In this document: positions 47,256-57,883 of the stretch, one piece after another
How positions within the stretch are numbered: the stretch's first letter is position 1
Layout of the letters: each line of letters opens with the position of its first letter
Assembly: GCA_946902985.2 (NCBI GenBank)
Contig: OX336389.2
Span: 1,079,653,788-1,079,717,787 of the forward strand
Direction: 5' to 3'
From: Meconema thalassinum
Lineage: Eukaryota; Arthropoda; Insecta; Orthoptera; Tettigoniidae
DNA: 64,000 nt
The notes under the pieces: generated by a model
Database searches by the model: none
Told to the model about the DNA's origin: nothing
Seen by the model: the letters and a program-made list of their open reading frames with translations, nothing else
Made by a program: the position numbers and the translations under genes

Positions 47256-47575
47256 CTTGTTGACAAATGCATAATAGATGTGGCAATCCCAAACAGTGGG
47301 AACATGCTAACAAAACATGTTGAAAAGCTGTCAAAATACACAGAGCTTTCAGAACTGATAAGGAAGCAATGGCACAAGTCAAGACAGTTCCTATTATTAT
47401 ATCCAGCGCTGGCGTAATTCCGAACAACTTAAAGGAATCTCTCACAGAGTTGAATTTAGACCCAGACATTTTTAAGCTGATGCAGAAAACAGTCATACTT
47501 TCGACATGTTGCATAGTAAGGCTGTTCTTGGTCAATCAGGCCTGAATGAGTTAAGGGAAAAGTGTTAATCTACTA
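47256..47575 (+). pseudogene. LINE C-terminal remnant
   Basis: Frames encode CIIDVAIPNSGNMLTKHVEK then KYTELSELIRKQW and, after one frameshift, VPIIISSAGVIPNNL and LMQKTVILSTCCIVR. This is the closing part of a LINE polyprotein recurring widely in invertebrates. Related to 42225-42480. Confidence 0.75.
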
Positions 47576-47699
47576 CGGAATGTAGTCACCGAGAATTTGC
47601 TCCGTATGATGTATATCAGGGATTGTAAATGTTCTATTTCCAGCAAATATGCTGAGAATGTGTAAGCGCATGCTCAAAATAAATAACCACAGTAATTAT

Positions 47700-48224
47700 G
47701 ACATGTACATCAGTAGAATGATGGGATGATGTCTTGCGATTAAAGGAGAATCAAACTAGACTGAACCTGCAGAAAACTGTACGCCTCGAAACATCTGTCG
47801 ATGAATATCAAACTAACACTATAATGCATCAGTCAGATCATGAATTCTCTACGCAGCTGAGTGCCTATTTCTAACCAAGAAGTCCTCCCTAAGAGCCCTT
47901 GAAATACAAAAATGGACATTCTTTGAAAAAAGAAATGTTGGGACCAAGGATCTCACCAGATGGAGGGCAATGGTAACAACCAAATTGTGAGCTCTGCCAA
48001 CACCACGAAAACCTCACAGATGCCATCAGGAGGAGACGCCTGGCTTTCTACGTCCACCTGTACGGAATGGACCACCACAGGCTTTAAAGTTCTTCAAAGT
48101 AGCCAACGTAAAGCCACGGGATCGCTGTGGATAAAACAAGTCGAGAAGGATCTAGCAGAACTTAATATTCAGCAAGACATATTAAATGACAGGAATAGCT
48201 ACCGTTTGACTATTTCCTCATATC
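47700..48224 (+). pseudogene. LINE RT C-terminal remnant, second family
   Basis: Broken frames with SLRALEIQKWTFF, then R-R-R-R-L-A-F-Y-V-H-L-Y-G-M-D-H-H-R-L in one frame and KATGSLWIKQVEKDLAELNI in the next. The order matches the end of a LINE polyprotein. A SINE fragment (48225-48310) interrupts it; traces continue to about 48480. Confidence 0.7.
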
Positions 48225-48310
48225 TGGGGCCTGTTGCAAGTACCCTTCCTGGAATTTGCTTGGTGGTGAAAATAGGAAACCACAACATCGTGTCCTGGAA
48301 ATGGTCCTAG
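48225..48310 (-). mobile_element. SINE central-domain fragment
   Basis: gtacccttcctggaatttgc and aataggaaaccacaacatcg match the centre of types E and F. Neither end is preserved. Confidence 0.55.
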
Positions 48311-48487
48311 AAACGTAAGATAGAGTTCAGCAGGAAAATCAGAGAATACTGACACAACAGAAACGATCAAGGTTTCAGCACGAAAGCAGCCGCCCAACAA
48401 TCCACCAAGAACACCAGAGGTGGCAGACAATAACGAGAGCTAAAACACAAGCACCGTGGTCCGTAGCTGGTTCAGATGACCGAATAA

Positions 48488-48635
48488 TAATGACATGTCG
48501 CCTCCAGAGAGGCCTAATGCGCAGGTCCTTCAAGTGTACGCCCGAAGGTGTCCTGTTCATCGTGATGAGGATAAAATGAATGATAAAGGCGTCACTAACA
48601 CCTACAGTAGTCCCTGAGCTAGGGGAATTAACAGT
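48488..48635 (-). mobile_element. SINE type F, tail fragment
   Basis: gtcgcctccagagaggccta and catcgtgatgaggataaaat match the tail half of the SINE at 11110-11438. It is cut at 48635 by a later SINE insertion. Confidence 0.6.
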
Positions 48636-49013
48636 TTCTTTAAACGCTTCTCCTTCCAGCTCGGCTTCACCCTCGAACTCTGCGAGGGATCATTCCTCTA
48701 CCGTTGCAAGGATGGTGTCTGGGAGCTGAATTCTCTTTGTCAGCAGATACAACAGGAGATTGTGACAGGCCGATTGCCCAGGCGACCGCTAACTTGGGTC
48801 TAATTAAGGAAGGGTCAGGAAAGGGATCTTTTTTTCTGGAAGGAAGTCGGCCTTGGCCTGTTGAAAGTACCCTCCCTGGAATTTGCCTGATGTTGAAAAT
48901 GGGAAACCACGAAAGCCATTTTCAGGACGACTGAGGTGGGATTCGAATCGACGCTCTTCCGATGCCGTGAGGCACGAGCTAGCACGTTAGGGCTCTCGGT
49001 CACCGTGGCCGGT
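48636..49013 (-). mobile_element. SINE related to type E, nested, 12 bp target duplication
   Basis: A 378 bp insertion between ggaattaacagt at 48624-48635 and 49014-49025. On the minus strand it starts accggccacggtgaccgaga, with B box gattcgaatcccacc and the central domain, and ends in a body resembling the type E rear half (ctctgcgagggatcattcct on the plus strand). Confidence 0.85.
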
Positions 49014-49025
49014 GGAATTAACAGT

Positions 49026-49734
49026 GCGAAGTCAAACTTCTATGACTCGGCTGCTGTAATAGAACGCGGAACCTTTTGGATTTAAGTCTAATGCCCTGCC
49101 CATTTACAAGCAAACCTTTTGATAGGAGAGAGAAAACAAAGTAACATTCTTCTACCAACAAGTCAAAATACGTGCTGATACGAAGTTTTGAAACGTGAAT
49201 TCAATTTCTTTGTGAGTTAATTGTACAATTAATGAGACTGGGCGAGTAGTTGATGTTTGATTTGAAGTGTAAATAAATCAATTTATGACGTGACTTGAAG
49301 ATTTGTGGAAATATGTAGTATTTCCACATGCGATTGGTCCTGATCATGCAATCTGGAGTCGACTAATAATCATCCCACAAAAAGGCTAAATTCCGTGATT
49401 TCAACGCTCACACCAGGATAGTTGGGTGATGGCTGGAAAATCAGGGAAAAACAAATCCATTTCAAAATCACAATGAACAGTTGCTTTGAGAATTGGAAAG
49501 GATTATGTGTCAATTTACAAAAACTAGCAGTGGTTGGTGAAGTTAGGTTTTAAACTCATTACTTTGGGATACTATTACTGCAGGTTGAATGTTCACGACT
49601 AACCAAATTTTGAGATGTGTATTGTTCCCGAAGAGATTCAATTCACGTACGAGATTTTATTTTTTCACACTCAAAACCTTAAATTCTGTTGACAACACAT
49701 ATTGATTTAGGTATTGGGAAGTCATTTTTGAAAG
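49026..49734. other. No recognisable gene
   Basis: AT-rich; no ORF, repeat or RNA supported before the LINE remnant. Confidence 0.45.
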
Positions 49735-49991
49735 CTTTTGTCTGGAGCGTGGAACTCTATGGAAGGGAAATTTTGACTGATGGCTAAGCAGGAAAGAGGA
49801 GAATAGAAGCGTTTGAAATGTGGTGTAACAAGAGAATGATGAAGATCAGGTTGATAAATTGAGTAACAAATGAAGAGGTATTACGACAAGTGGGAGAGGA
49901 GAGATATTTCTGGCGACTGCTAATGAAGAGAAGAGATAGGTTGTTAGGACACATACTAAGACGCCCGGGAGTAGCAAACTTAGTTATGGAA

Positions 49992-50120
49992 TTATCAATA
50001 AATGATAAAAAATGGTCGGGTTAGCTCAAATAATGCCAGCGTTTCGCCCCATTTATTGATAATTCATCCGCTCAAATGGAAACTACATCATATTCCCTTC
50101 GGGAATATTCAAAACCTTAT
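49992..50120. mobile_element. 129 bp insertion with hairpins, unknown class
   Basis: Bounded by ttagttatgga at 49981-49991 and 50121-50131. Contains a perfect 15 bp inverted pair (aattatcaataaatg / catttattgataatt) and a tight hairpin (atattccc-ttc-gggaatat) near its right end. No tRNA boxes or known family recognised. Confidence 0.8.
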
Positions 50121-50146
50121 TTAGTTATGGAAGGAAGGGTCGAGGA

Positions 50147-50327
50147 CTAGATAATAATTATGCTATGGATTTACGTCCCTTTTAACTACTGCGGCGTTTA
50201 GAGACGCCGGGGTGCCGGAATTTTGCCCCGAAGGGGATCTTTAACGCAAATCTACTGATACTGCTCCCTCACATTTAAGCACCCTCAAATATCAACTGAC
50301 TGCGCCGGGAGGCACGCAGCCAGTCAA
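50147..50327 (-). mobile_element. SINE type G, copy 2
   Basis: Reverse copy: ggatttacgtcccttttaac, agagacgccggggtgccgga, ctccctcacatttaagcacc. The repeat tcgagga at 50140-50146 and 50328-50334 is a short or decayed target duplication. The head is truncated. Confidence 0.78.
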
Positions 50328-50525
50328 TCGAGGAAAAGAACTGTAGGGGTAGACCAGGGTTATAATTTGTTAAACAGATTACTCCGGATGTAAGGTGTGG
50401 TAGTTATGTAGAGATGAAACGATTAGCTCAGGACAGGGGGAGTGGAGAGAGAAAAAGACCGAAGGCTCAAACACAAACACTCTAAAACCTAACTTGATCT
50501 CCTCACCCGCTCTTATTAATTGTAT

Positions 50526-50850
50526 TCACCTCGTGGTGACCTGGCTAAAATTCTTGGCAGCCACACCTGAGGTCCAGGTTCAATTCCTAGCTATGCCGAG
50601 AATATTATGGTCGGAGGTCTGGAATGGGTCAGAGTTTGATTTTTCCACAACCCCTAAAGGCAAATACTGGAATGGTACCTTGTTTCAAATCGTGGGGCAC
50701 CTAACCCAATCCAAGTCCCTAATATTTACAATTACACATACTACTGTACAATGGTCATAGGAGAACAGGGTGTCAAACAAATTCAAGACTCACCCAAGCA
50801 CATGGGGTTAAAAACCAAGATGTCAAATGCCCTGAAATGACTGAAAAACA
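50526..50850 (+). mobile_element. SINE type A, copy 4
   Basis: Head cctcgtggtgacctggctaa with B box caggttcaattcct, body tcgtggggcacctaacccaa, tail ttacacatactactgtacaa and gggttaaaaaccaagatgtc. Confidence 0.72.
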
Positions 50851-50856
50851 ACGAAG

Positions 50857-50995
50857 ACAAGGTAATCCTCATCTGAATTACAAATACACACACTAATGCA
50901 GCCATTACAATAACGCAGGTTATCAGACAAATTCCACACGCACCCAAGTAGAAGGGGATACATGGCCACGATGTCGCGAAGCCCTTAAATCAAAC
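50857..50995 (+). mobile_element. SINE tail fragment (type B)
   Basis: tcatctgaattacaaataca, acgcaggttatcagacaaat, cacccaagtagaaggggata and gatgtcgcgaagccctt are the reverse complement of the left part of 5053-5398. Confidence 0.68.
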
Positions 50996-51432
50996 ATCAA
51001 TCTCACAAGCAAGAGAATACTTCATTCTTGTGTCTCTTAATAAAGTGGTGTTAGAGCAGCCTTCATGCTGGTCAATGGTGGCTTTCTCTAATAATGTGAA
51101 CTCCTGCATAGCTTCATTGAACTCGGAGTAAGAAGGCATAGGAGACATATCCTGTCCAACGGGACTGGTTCCAATACATTTCAAACTTGTCAAAAGGACG
51201 TGTTAATTGATTCGTCTTCTGGCAAGTCGTCCCAAAAGCGTTCTGTCCTGTGTAAAGAAGGCCAGTCCGCATGCTTCTGGAAATTTGATGGAGGTGTAAG
51301 AAAATTAATTTTCAGTGATTGTAGGGATCAAAAACATCAGAAATGTTAAGTACCGTACTTTGGGAGGTTACTAGTTTAGTAGATATGAGGAGATTCTACT
51401 CAATAAGGTAGACATACCATTCCTTGAAGAGA

Positions 51433-51896
51433 GCCCCTTTCACTTTCAACTTACTTTTACCTCAGAACATTTTAGTTTTGATATTAAGCTCGCTTAATAA
51501 TGAAACATTAATTTACTTTGATCTGTTGGAATCAATATCAGATTTTGAAAGGTGGATCAAGAGAACATTACACAGGCCAGCGACTGAAAATTATCTGCAA
51601 AGTAATCGCTGATCTACACAATTTCTTGGGTACTGAATTCAAGAAAAATAATGAAAACATTCCAGCCCCTTTCACTTTCAACTTACTTTTACCTCAGAAC
51701 ATTTTAGTTTTGATATTAAGCTCGCTTAATAATGAAACATTAATTTACATTGATCTGTTGGAGTCAATATCAGATTTTGTAAGGTGGATCGAGAGGACAT
51801 TACACAGACCAGCGACTGAAAATTATCTGCAATGTAATCGCTGATCTACACAATTTCTTGGGTGCTGAATTCAAGAAAAATAATGAAAACATTCCA
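51433..51896 (+). repeat. Two tandem 232 bp units
   Basis: gcccctttcactttcaactt begins units at 51433 and 51665; both continue to gaaaaataatgaaaacattc with about six mismatches. Short similar frames in each (PFTFNLLLPQNILVLIL) come from the duplication. No domain is recognised, although the second unit runs into a frame that continues to about 52005. Confidence 0.92.
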
Positions 51897-52186
51897 TCAC
51901 GCAAAAATCAGTATTTTAGTTTTAAGGCCTGTAAAAAATACATGTTTCTGCCAGGCAATTTCCACGCCCATGCTGTTAGTTGTTTCACAACAATGAATGA
52001 ATTATGACTAAATGCTATTGTACAAGTGCAGTCCCATTGTTGTTGTTCAGTTATGAAGTCACTTGTCACTAGAACGCCGAGTGAGATGGCTTTTATTCCA
52101 GTGTAGATTTCTTTGCAACAAGTACAGTTTTACTGCAGTCATAGTGAGTTAATTTCTTAAGGTGTGATAAACATTAACTACATAAA

Positions 52187-53690
52187 ATGACCTCAAGGGG
52201 CTGTCGTAATTCACCTGATAACTTTTGTTACATTTGTGAAGAATATACTTTGAAGAAACAGCAAAGAAACATTAATGGCTTTGTAAGAAATGTTCATTAT
52301 GCATACTTTGGGACGAAACTAGGTGATCAGGATAAACCATGGGTTCCACATAAGGTATGCTGCATCTGTGTGGAAGAACTCCGACAGTGGTTTCAATGTA
52401 AGACGAAATCCTTCCGTTTTGGGGATCCAATGTTATGGATGGAACTCAGAAATCGCAGTAGTGACTGTTACTTCTGTTCACGTAATGTACGAGGGTAAAT
52501 GGGTACTATTTATAACAAATAAGAGAGAGAGAAATTGTTTAAACTAAATTTCATAATCTCATGGAACAGGTACACTTATACCTTCACCCCAGATAAAGTA
52601 GAAAACGTAGCTGATGACACTGAAAATGAATCCGAGAATTCCGATGGAGAATTCGTAGTTAGAGACAGTGCAGAGACCAAACTTTTTTCACAATCTGAAC
52701 TCTGACTAGGATAGAGACTTATGTCTTGATAAATATGCAGTAGAACTGCTGGGCTCCAGGTTAAAAGAAAGAAACTTAGTGGCTCCTGGTACCTCTTTCT
52801 CATGTTATATCTTACTTTTCACAAGAAAATGACCTGGTATACTGCATTGATATCATTGGACTGCTTCATGAGTTTCAAGTAGAGTATGACGTCAAAGAGT
52901 GGAGGCTCTTTATTGATTCATCGAAAATAAGTCTCAAAGCAGTGCTTCTTCATAGTGGCAAGACGTTCGCTTTAGTGCCTGTATGACATTTTGTGCGTGT
53001 GAATGAATTCTATGAGCACTTAGCTTAAAACCTCTCCAAACTGAAATACAACAATAATGGTTGGATGATGATGCTCCTTGGACTGGAGGGAAGCTACATT
53101 AAATTCACCTGCTTCCTGTGTTTATGGAATAGTAGAGATAGGGTTCAGCATTAGATCAGAGAAGAGGAAGAATTTAGAAGCTGGAAGTGAAAATATTTTA
53201 CACGAAAGTTTATTGATCGAAGAAATGTCCTCCTTTCAACAATTCATATGAACAATTTGTTAAGGTCTTGCCGCACGAAGGAGATGAAGTATTTGAAACA
53301 AAAATGGGCATTATTCAGAAAGAGTCTTGGACAGAATTCAAAGATGTTGCACAGAACTTTCTTGAAAATTATAAGCATCCCCATTTTAAGTCCAGAGTGC
53401 GCAACATGTTATTCAAGTTGAAAGATATGGACTGTTCATTGAGCCTGAAGGATCATTTCTTATATTGTCAATTGGATCTCTTTCCCGAAAGTCTTGGTGC
53501 CATTAGTGAAGAACAGGGTAAAATATTCCACCAACATGTCAAAGTAATGGAATGCAGATACCAGGATAGATTGAACGTCAATTTGATTGCAGACTACTCC
53601 TGGTTGCTACACGGAGAAATACAACAAGAATCTTAAAACCGAGGAGTAGCAGACGGAGCTTCGCGGAGAAACGAAAAAGGCTACAAGGAT
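52187..53690 (+). pseudogene. Decayed copy of a multicopy animal gene family of unknown function
   Basis: It starts with an intact 103-codon piece (MTSRGCRNSPDNFCYICEEY; cysteine pairs C-Y-I-C, C-C-I-C and C-Y-F-C) and continues in shifting frames: YCIDIIGLLHEFQVEYDVKE, WRLFIDSSKISLKAVLLHSG, then an ORF at 53268-53636 with GAISEEQGKIFHQHVKVME and CRYQDRLNVNLIADYSWLL. I know these blocks, in this order, from uncharacterised proteins with many copies in insect and some vertebrate genomes, possibly transposon-derived. Several stops, frameshifts and a deletion before 53250 make this a pseudogene. Without introns it could be a retrocopy or an element copy. Confidence 0.75.
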
Positions 53691-54254
53691 GCATAAGATG
53701 TAAATAAACCCTTGGAGTGCAATTCTGTATTTAAAATTTTGCATATGAGGCTATTTTTAATTTTCATTGGAAAGCGTATGTTTCGATCATAACATGGATT
53801 TAATTCATCATTTCCCATGCATTCAAATGAAAGTTGTGAACAGATCTGACGTGATACAGAACAATGATGGTTATTTTTGGAATCACAACACCAGATTCAC
53901 AGGAAATTTTACAAACAATGTTTCATCACTTCCATTTAACAGGCCTCTGATTATTAAAAATGTAAAAGACATGAACAATTTGTTTTATTATAGTGATATA
54001 GTTATTTAGCAAAGGCTGTGAGTGTCATGCGAATAGGTACCATCTTTGTTTTGCTATTTTGGAGGTGTTACCCTACTTAAAAAATATGTCTTTTGTACGG
54101 GTAAAAGGAACATAATAGCAAATATATAATTTCTGTTGCAAATGGTTCGAGACTGACCACAATTTTACGCAGACATATTGAACTGTAGTTTCATTGATAA
54201 CCTAACAGAATACTTTTATGGAGACGCGAGAATACACTCAACTGCATTGTAAAT
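53691..54254 (+). other. No recognisable gene
   Basis: An 80-codon frame (53767-54009) follows the pseudogene but has no recognisable domain. The rest is AT-rich. Confidence 0.4.
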
Positions 54255-54361
54255 CATCGTGTGTCATTGTCCGACGTTTTGTTTCTCTGCCGATTTCATG
54301 AGCATTGTCTTCTGAATGTACTGTAATTTTGGCAATAATACTATTGAACCAATTCTTTGCG
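54255..54361 (+). repeat. 107 bp duplicated segment, copy 1
   Basis: From catcgtgtgtcattgtccga to accaattctttgcg. The same 107 bases occur at 55311-55417 with three mismatches and no length change. No terminal repeats are evident. Confidence 0.9.
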
Positions 54362-54429
54362 GAAAATAATTTTAAGTTAAATAAAATAAGTGCGTTTACA
54401 ATTTCACATCTGACCGACTGGAATATAGC

Positions 54430-54745
54430 TACGCGTGCTAAGGCAGTATACAATGTGAGCAGGCGATCTTTGTTCTTGGAAGACGTGTGGGTTTGAATCC
54501 CACCGTCACTATCCTTGAAGTGGTTTCCGATATTAAACTTCGAAAATGCCGGAATTGTACCTTGTATCAGGACACTGTCGTTTCCTTGTTACTCCTTGCC
54601 CAGTTCCATAAATCTTCATTCATTTAATCTTCTCTTAGGTGCCTATGTCATCCTCATCATTAATTTCATGAATAATATGATACGCAGTGCACCCATGGGC
54701 GAAAGGCTTGCACCAGGCCTCTCTGAAGTATACACGCCATTATTG
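54430..54745 (+). mobile_element. SINE type F, plus-strand copy
   Basis: B box gggtttgaatcccaccg, central domain variant gtggtttccgatattaaact, gaattgtaccttgtatcagg and a rear half with cgaaaggcttgcaccaggcc and tctctgaagtatacac. Confidence 0.72.
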
Positions 54746-55110
54746 TTATTTCACGCGGTTAATTTTCTGAACACGATTCTCTCATAATGTTTGATATGAC
54801 AGTCCGCAGTTTTTACCAAATTAATATGAACATTTTATAAATATTATTGAATATGTCATAAACAAAATAGCAGAGTCTGTGGCCTCAAGTACTTCATTTT
54901 AAGAGACGAAAATTGAAAATATACTATTAAATAATTTGAATTTAAAAAAGGATTTCATTATATTTACGGAATTTGTGTAATATAGACTTCCTGATACTTT
55001 CCTCTCATTATGATTATACGCTAGAAACGGTTATTAGAGATAAAAACGATCTAACAGAGAAAAGCAGATCAAAACAAGCTGCAGTTCAAGACAGTTCGTA
55101 GTGCAAGCCA
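54746..55110. other. No recognisable gene
   Basis: AT-rich stretch without supported features. Confidence 0.45.
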
Positions 55111-55118
55111 GCATGAAT

Positions 55119-55210
<92 letters not shown>
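55111..55210. repeat. (AAT)n microsatellite, about 30 units
   Basis: The longest AAT array in the window. It is read as poly-Leu on the minus strand, which is not a protein. Confidence 0.95.
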
Positions 55211-55211
<1 letters not shown>

Positions 55212-55252
55212 TTATTGGTTTACGTCCCTTTTTAACTACTGCGTCTCCCCCC
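55211..55252 (-). mobile_element. SINE type G, fragment
   Basis: Only the end, ttattggtttacgtcccttt then aactactgcg, is present. It adjoins the (AAT)n tract, which may be its expanded tail. Confidence 0.6.
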
Positions 55253-55310
55253 AGGGGTTCACGACTAGTGGGACGTGGGTTGGCGACTACAGGACCCCAG
55301 CTGAGTCCAG

Positions 55311-55417
55311 CATCGTGTGTCATTGTTCGATGTTTTGTTTCTCTGCCGATTTCATGAGCATTGTCTTCTGAATGTACTGTAAGTTTGGCAATAATACTAT
55401 TGAACCAATTCTTTGCG
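55311..55417 (+). repeat. 107 bp duplicated segment, copy 2
   Basis: Partner of 54255-54361, 1056 bases away in the same orientation. Confidence 0.9.
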
Positions 55418-55424
55418 CACTGTC

Positions 55425-56079
55425 CACACTGTCACCTTTTCTTTGGCCTCCCTTGGTCAACACTTGTTCTCTTCCGACCCCGACGGTATTAGTGTATCCG
55501 AGGCCTAGGGAGTCTTTCCTTTACCCGCCTCACTTGGCCCTTCTCTCATCATTCCTCATCCCTCATTCTTCGAGGGGCCAGACCTCTTGTTTTTCGTTTC
55601 CTGATATCTTCTGCCTTCTGCTGAAGGCCCTAAAGGAGGCAGGGTGTGTGTAGCCCCACCACTTCTGGTGCACCCTGGATAGTGCTGCACCTTCAAGGGA
55701 TCACGGCTGGTGAGCTCGGGATTTGGTGACCCTGAGGGATTCCTGAGCCGGGTCAAGTTTTCCCCCTTTTTCCATTGCATTTGGGGCGGACCCCCTCCTC
55801 TTTTCCTTTTCCTCTCTGCCTTTTATGGCTCTCCTTCCTTCCATGTTCCTCAATTCTCATTCTTCGAGGTTGAGGGCGTTTCATTTCATCCTGTCTTTTA
55901 TTTACATTCTTCTCCTTTTTGATTCCCACTTTCTCTTCTAGTTTGTAAGTCAGTAGTTAGTTTTGGTTGTAGATTTCATTGATCATCTTTTATTTTCATT
56001 ATCACCCAAACAATTAGAGGCCAATAACCTAGATGTTAGGCCCCTTAAAACAAGAATTATAGCCATCATCATCATCATC
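55425..56079 (+). mobile_element. Non-LTR element 3' region with (ATC)n tail
   Basis: Pyrimidine-rich DNA ending with gaggccaataacctagatgt, taggccccttaaaacaagaa and a short (ATC)n. This ending looks like the 3' terminus of a LINE or a SINE that borrows it. Overlapping frames have no recognisable RT, so most of the element is absent. Confidence 0.5.
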
Positions 56080-56084
56080 AACTA

Positions 56085-56268
56085 CTGCGGCTTTTAGAGA
56101 CGCCGGGGTGCCAGAATTTTACCCTAAATCTTTAACTTGCCAGTAAATCTACTGATACGGCTCCCTCACATTTGCGCACCCTCAAATGTCAACTGACAGT
56201 GCCAGGATTCGATCCTGCAACCTTCGTCACTGCAGATGAGAACGCTACTCCTGAGCCACGCAGCATAA
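56085..56268 (-). mobile_element. SINE type G, copy 3
   Basis: Reverse copy with a complete head at the right: gtgccaggattcgatcctgc and gagaacgctactcctgagcc. The body has agagacgccggggtgccaga and ggctccctcacatttgcgca. Confidence 0.82.
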
Positions 56269-57229
56269 TGTTGATGCTTTGAATACCAGAAACGTCGATT
56301 AAATCATTGGGAGCTGAACAGTACCAAGCTGTCTGACGGTACTGTTGAAAATAAGAACTCTTGACCTCCTGTATACATAGGCAACGCACTGCAACAACAC
56401 GGAATACGTAATACGTATTACTTCTAAAGAATGAATTTATACAGCTTCCTGAATTGTCTTTGACTGTAATGTTGTTTCATATGGTATGCTATTTGGTATT
56501 ACATGAAGAGGGTCACGAAAATTGCCGACCATGGCAAGAAATTATTATAACGTCTTTTGAGATATAATTATATTGTTCTCTCAAGTATGCGACCTTTACC
56601 GTCTTGGAATGGTCATGAGAAATAAGACCAGGTTTTCATGTCCCTTCTATTTTTGGCCTTGTAAAAAGCGAAAGCAACACTTTTGGTACTATTCACAATC
56701 ATTATGATGTACGTCGTGTCTAATCATGGAGGAAAGCCATCAAAAACAGTTTCCTTCTTATGGTGCCTGATTTCAATGTAGATTAAGTAAATAACCGAGA
56801 AAATCACAGCTTGCAGCGGGAAAAATAAGGGCCTGACCAAGCAATTTCTGTTGTCATGACAACGGAACTTCAGGTGTATCTCAATATCCCGATTCATGAC
56901 CATTTTTATAGCAGGCATTGAAGTATAAATTCCCCCATATTCCCGACATCCTAATATATTTAGGGATGAAAGTCTGTCCTGGGCACAAGTTATTGATTAG
57001 TCTTCCCTGAAAATTTCATCAAGATCGTGGGGTCATTTACGCACAAATATTGGACATTCAGAGATGGGTGAATTCTATTCATTTGTCATTAAATTTATAA
57101 TTGATATATTAGAGGGTTACAACAACGAATTACATTTAGAACTATGATGAAAGCTTTATTTTATTATGAAAGCCATTGGAGTAGTGTGTTTTGGACAGTT
57201 CTATACCCACCTCCACCTCCCCACCTCAC
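56269..57229. other. No recognisable gene
   Basis: Short minus-strand frames (56189-56389, 56724-56918) have no known domain. No repeat or RNA supported. Confidence 0.45.
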
Positions 57230-57490
57230 AAGATGGCGGCAGTGCGATATCTCTCGAACTTATGGTCGGATTTTGACAAATGAGGTGTCATTGAACTCGG
57301 GCAGACACCCCCTTTCCAATGGACAACATATTTCAACCCCAAAAATAAAACCTACCCTACTAAGGGGTGAAATTAAATTTTTTAGAGAATCTCTATTTCC
57401 AATTGCAACATGTGAGAGTTTGAATGCCGATATGGAATGTAACGTTGTTCTGCTAACCAATAATCAAAGAGGGGCAAGTTAGGCCTTGAG
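57230..57490 (+). repeat. Diverged satellite-related units
   Basis: gaggtgtcattgaactcggg, accccctttccaatggacaa and ctaaccaataatcaaagagg echo the satellite monomer that begins at 57884, with much lower identity. Confidence 0.6.
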
Positions 57491-57494
57491 GTGA

Positions 57495-57735
57495 GAGCCC
57501 CTGTTATTGTTGACGAGCCCCCTGCTGTCGGGCCCCTGTTGATGGGTTATTGTTGACAGGTCCTTGTGGACGAGTCCTTGTGGGCAGGTCCTTGTGGACA
57601 GGTCCTTGTGGACGAGTCCTTGTTGACAGATTCTTGTGGACAGGTCCTTGTTGACAGGTCCTTATAGATGAGTCCCTTTAGACCGATCCCTTTAGACCGT
57701 CCCTTTGGACTGGTCCCTATGGACTGGCCCATGGT
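57495..57735 (+). repeat. Minisatellite, ~15-16 bp unit
   Basis: More than a dozen degenerate copies of ggacaggtccttgtg and ggacgagtccttgtg. On the minus strand it reads as repeated short peptides (K-D-S-S-T-R-T-C-P-Q), which is a consequence of the repeat. Confidence 0.88.
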
Positions 57736-57883
57736 CTCTAATGCTATGATGAAATTAAACGTTGTTCCACATGAAACGCATGTGAAGAGCCGATTGCTAC
57801 TATGAATTAACATGCTTGTTTTTTGTTTTTTTACGCATGCGCACTTGTTTTTTTTGTAAGCGGGCGGGGTTTTTGAATAATGA

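Larger units (their letters stand above)
49735..50480 (+). pseudogene. LINE 3' end with two nested insertions
   Basis: Encodes, with stops, RRIEAFEMWCNKRMMKIR, then TNEEVLRQVGEERYFW and LMKRRDRLLGHILRRPG, the same family as 24426-24865. Its 3' part (gtaaggtgtggtagttatgt, gattagctcaggacaggggg) ends at gaaggctcaaacacaaac. Two later elements, 49992-50120 and 50147-50327, split it. Confidence 0.8.

Noticed and set aside
55069..55323. Poly-leucine ORF
   Set aside because: Translation of the (AAT)n microsatellite. The same applies to the frames at 24112-24349 and 47155-47535.
57547..57813. Thr/Cys/Gln repeat ORF on the minus strand
   Set aside because: By-product of the 15-16 bp minisatellite; no signal peptide or conserved fold.
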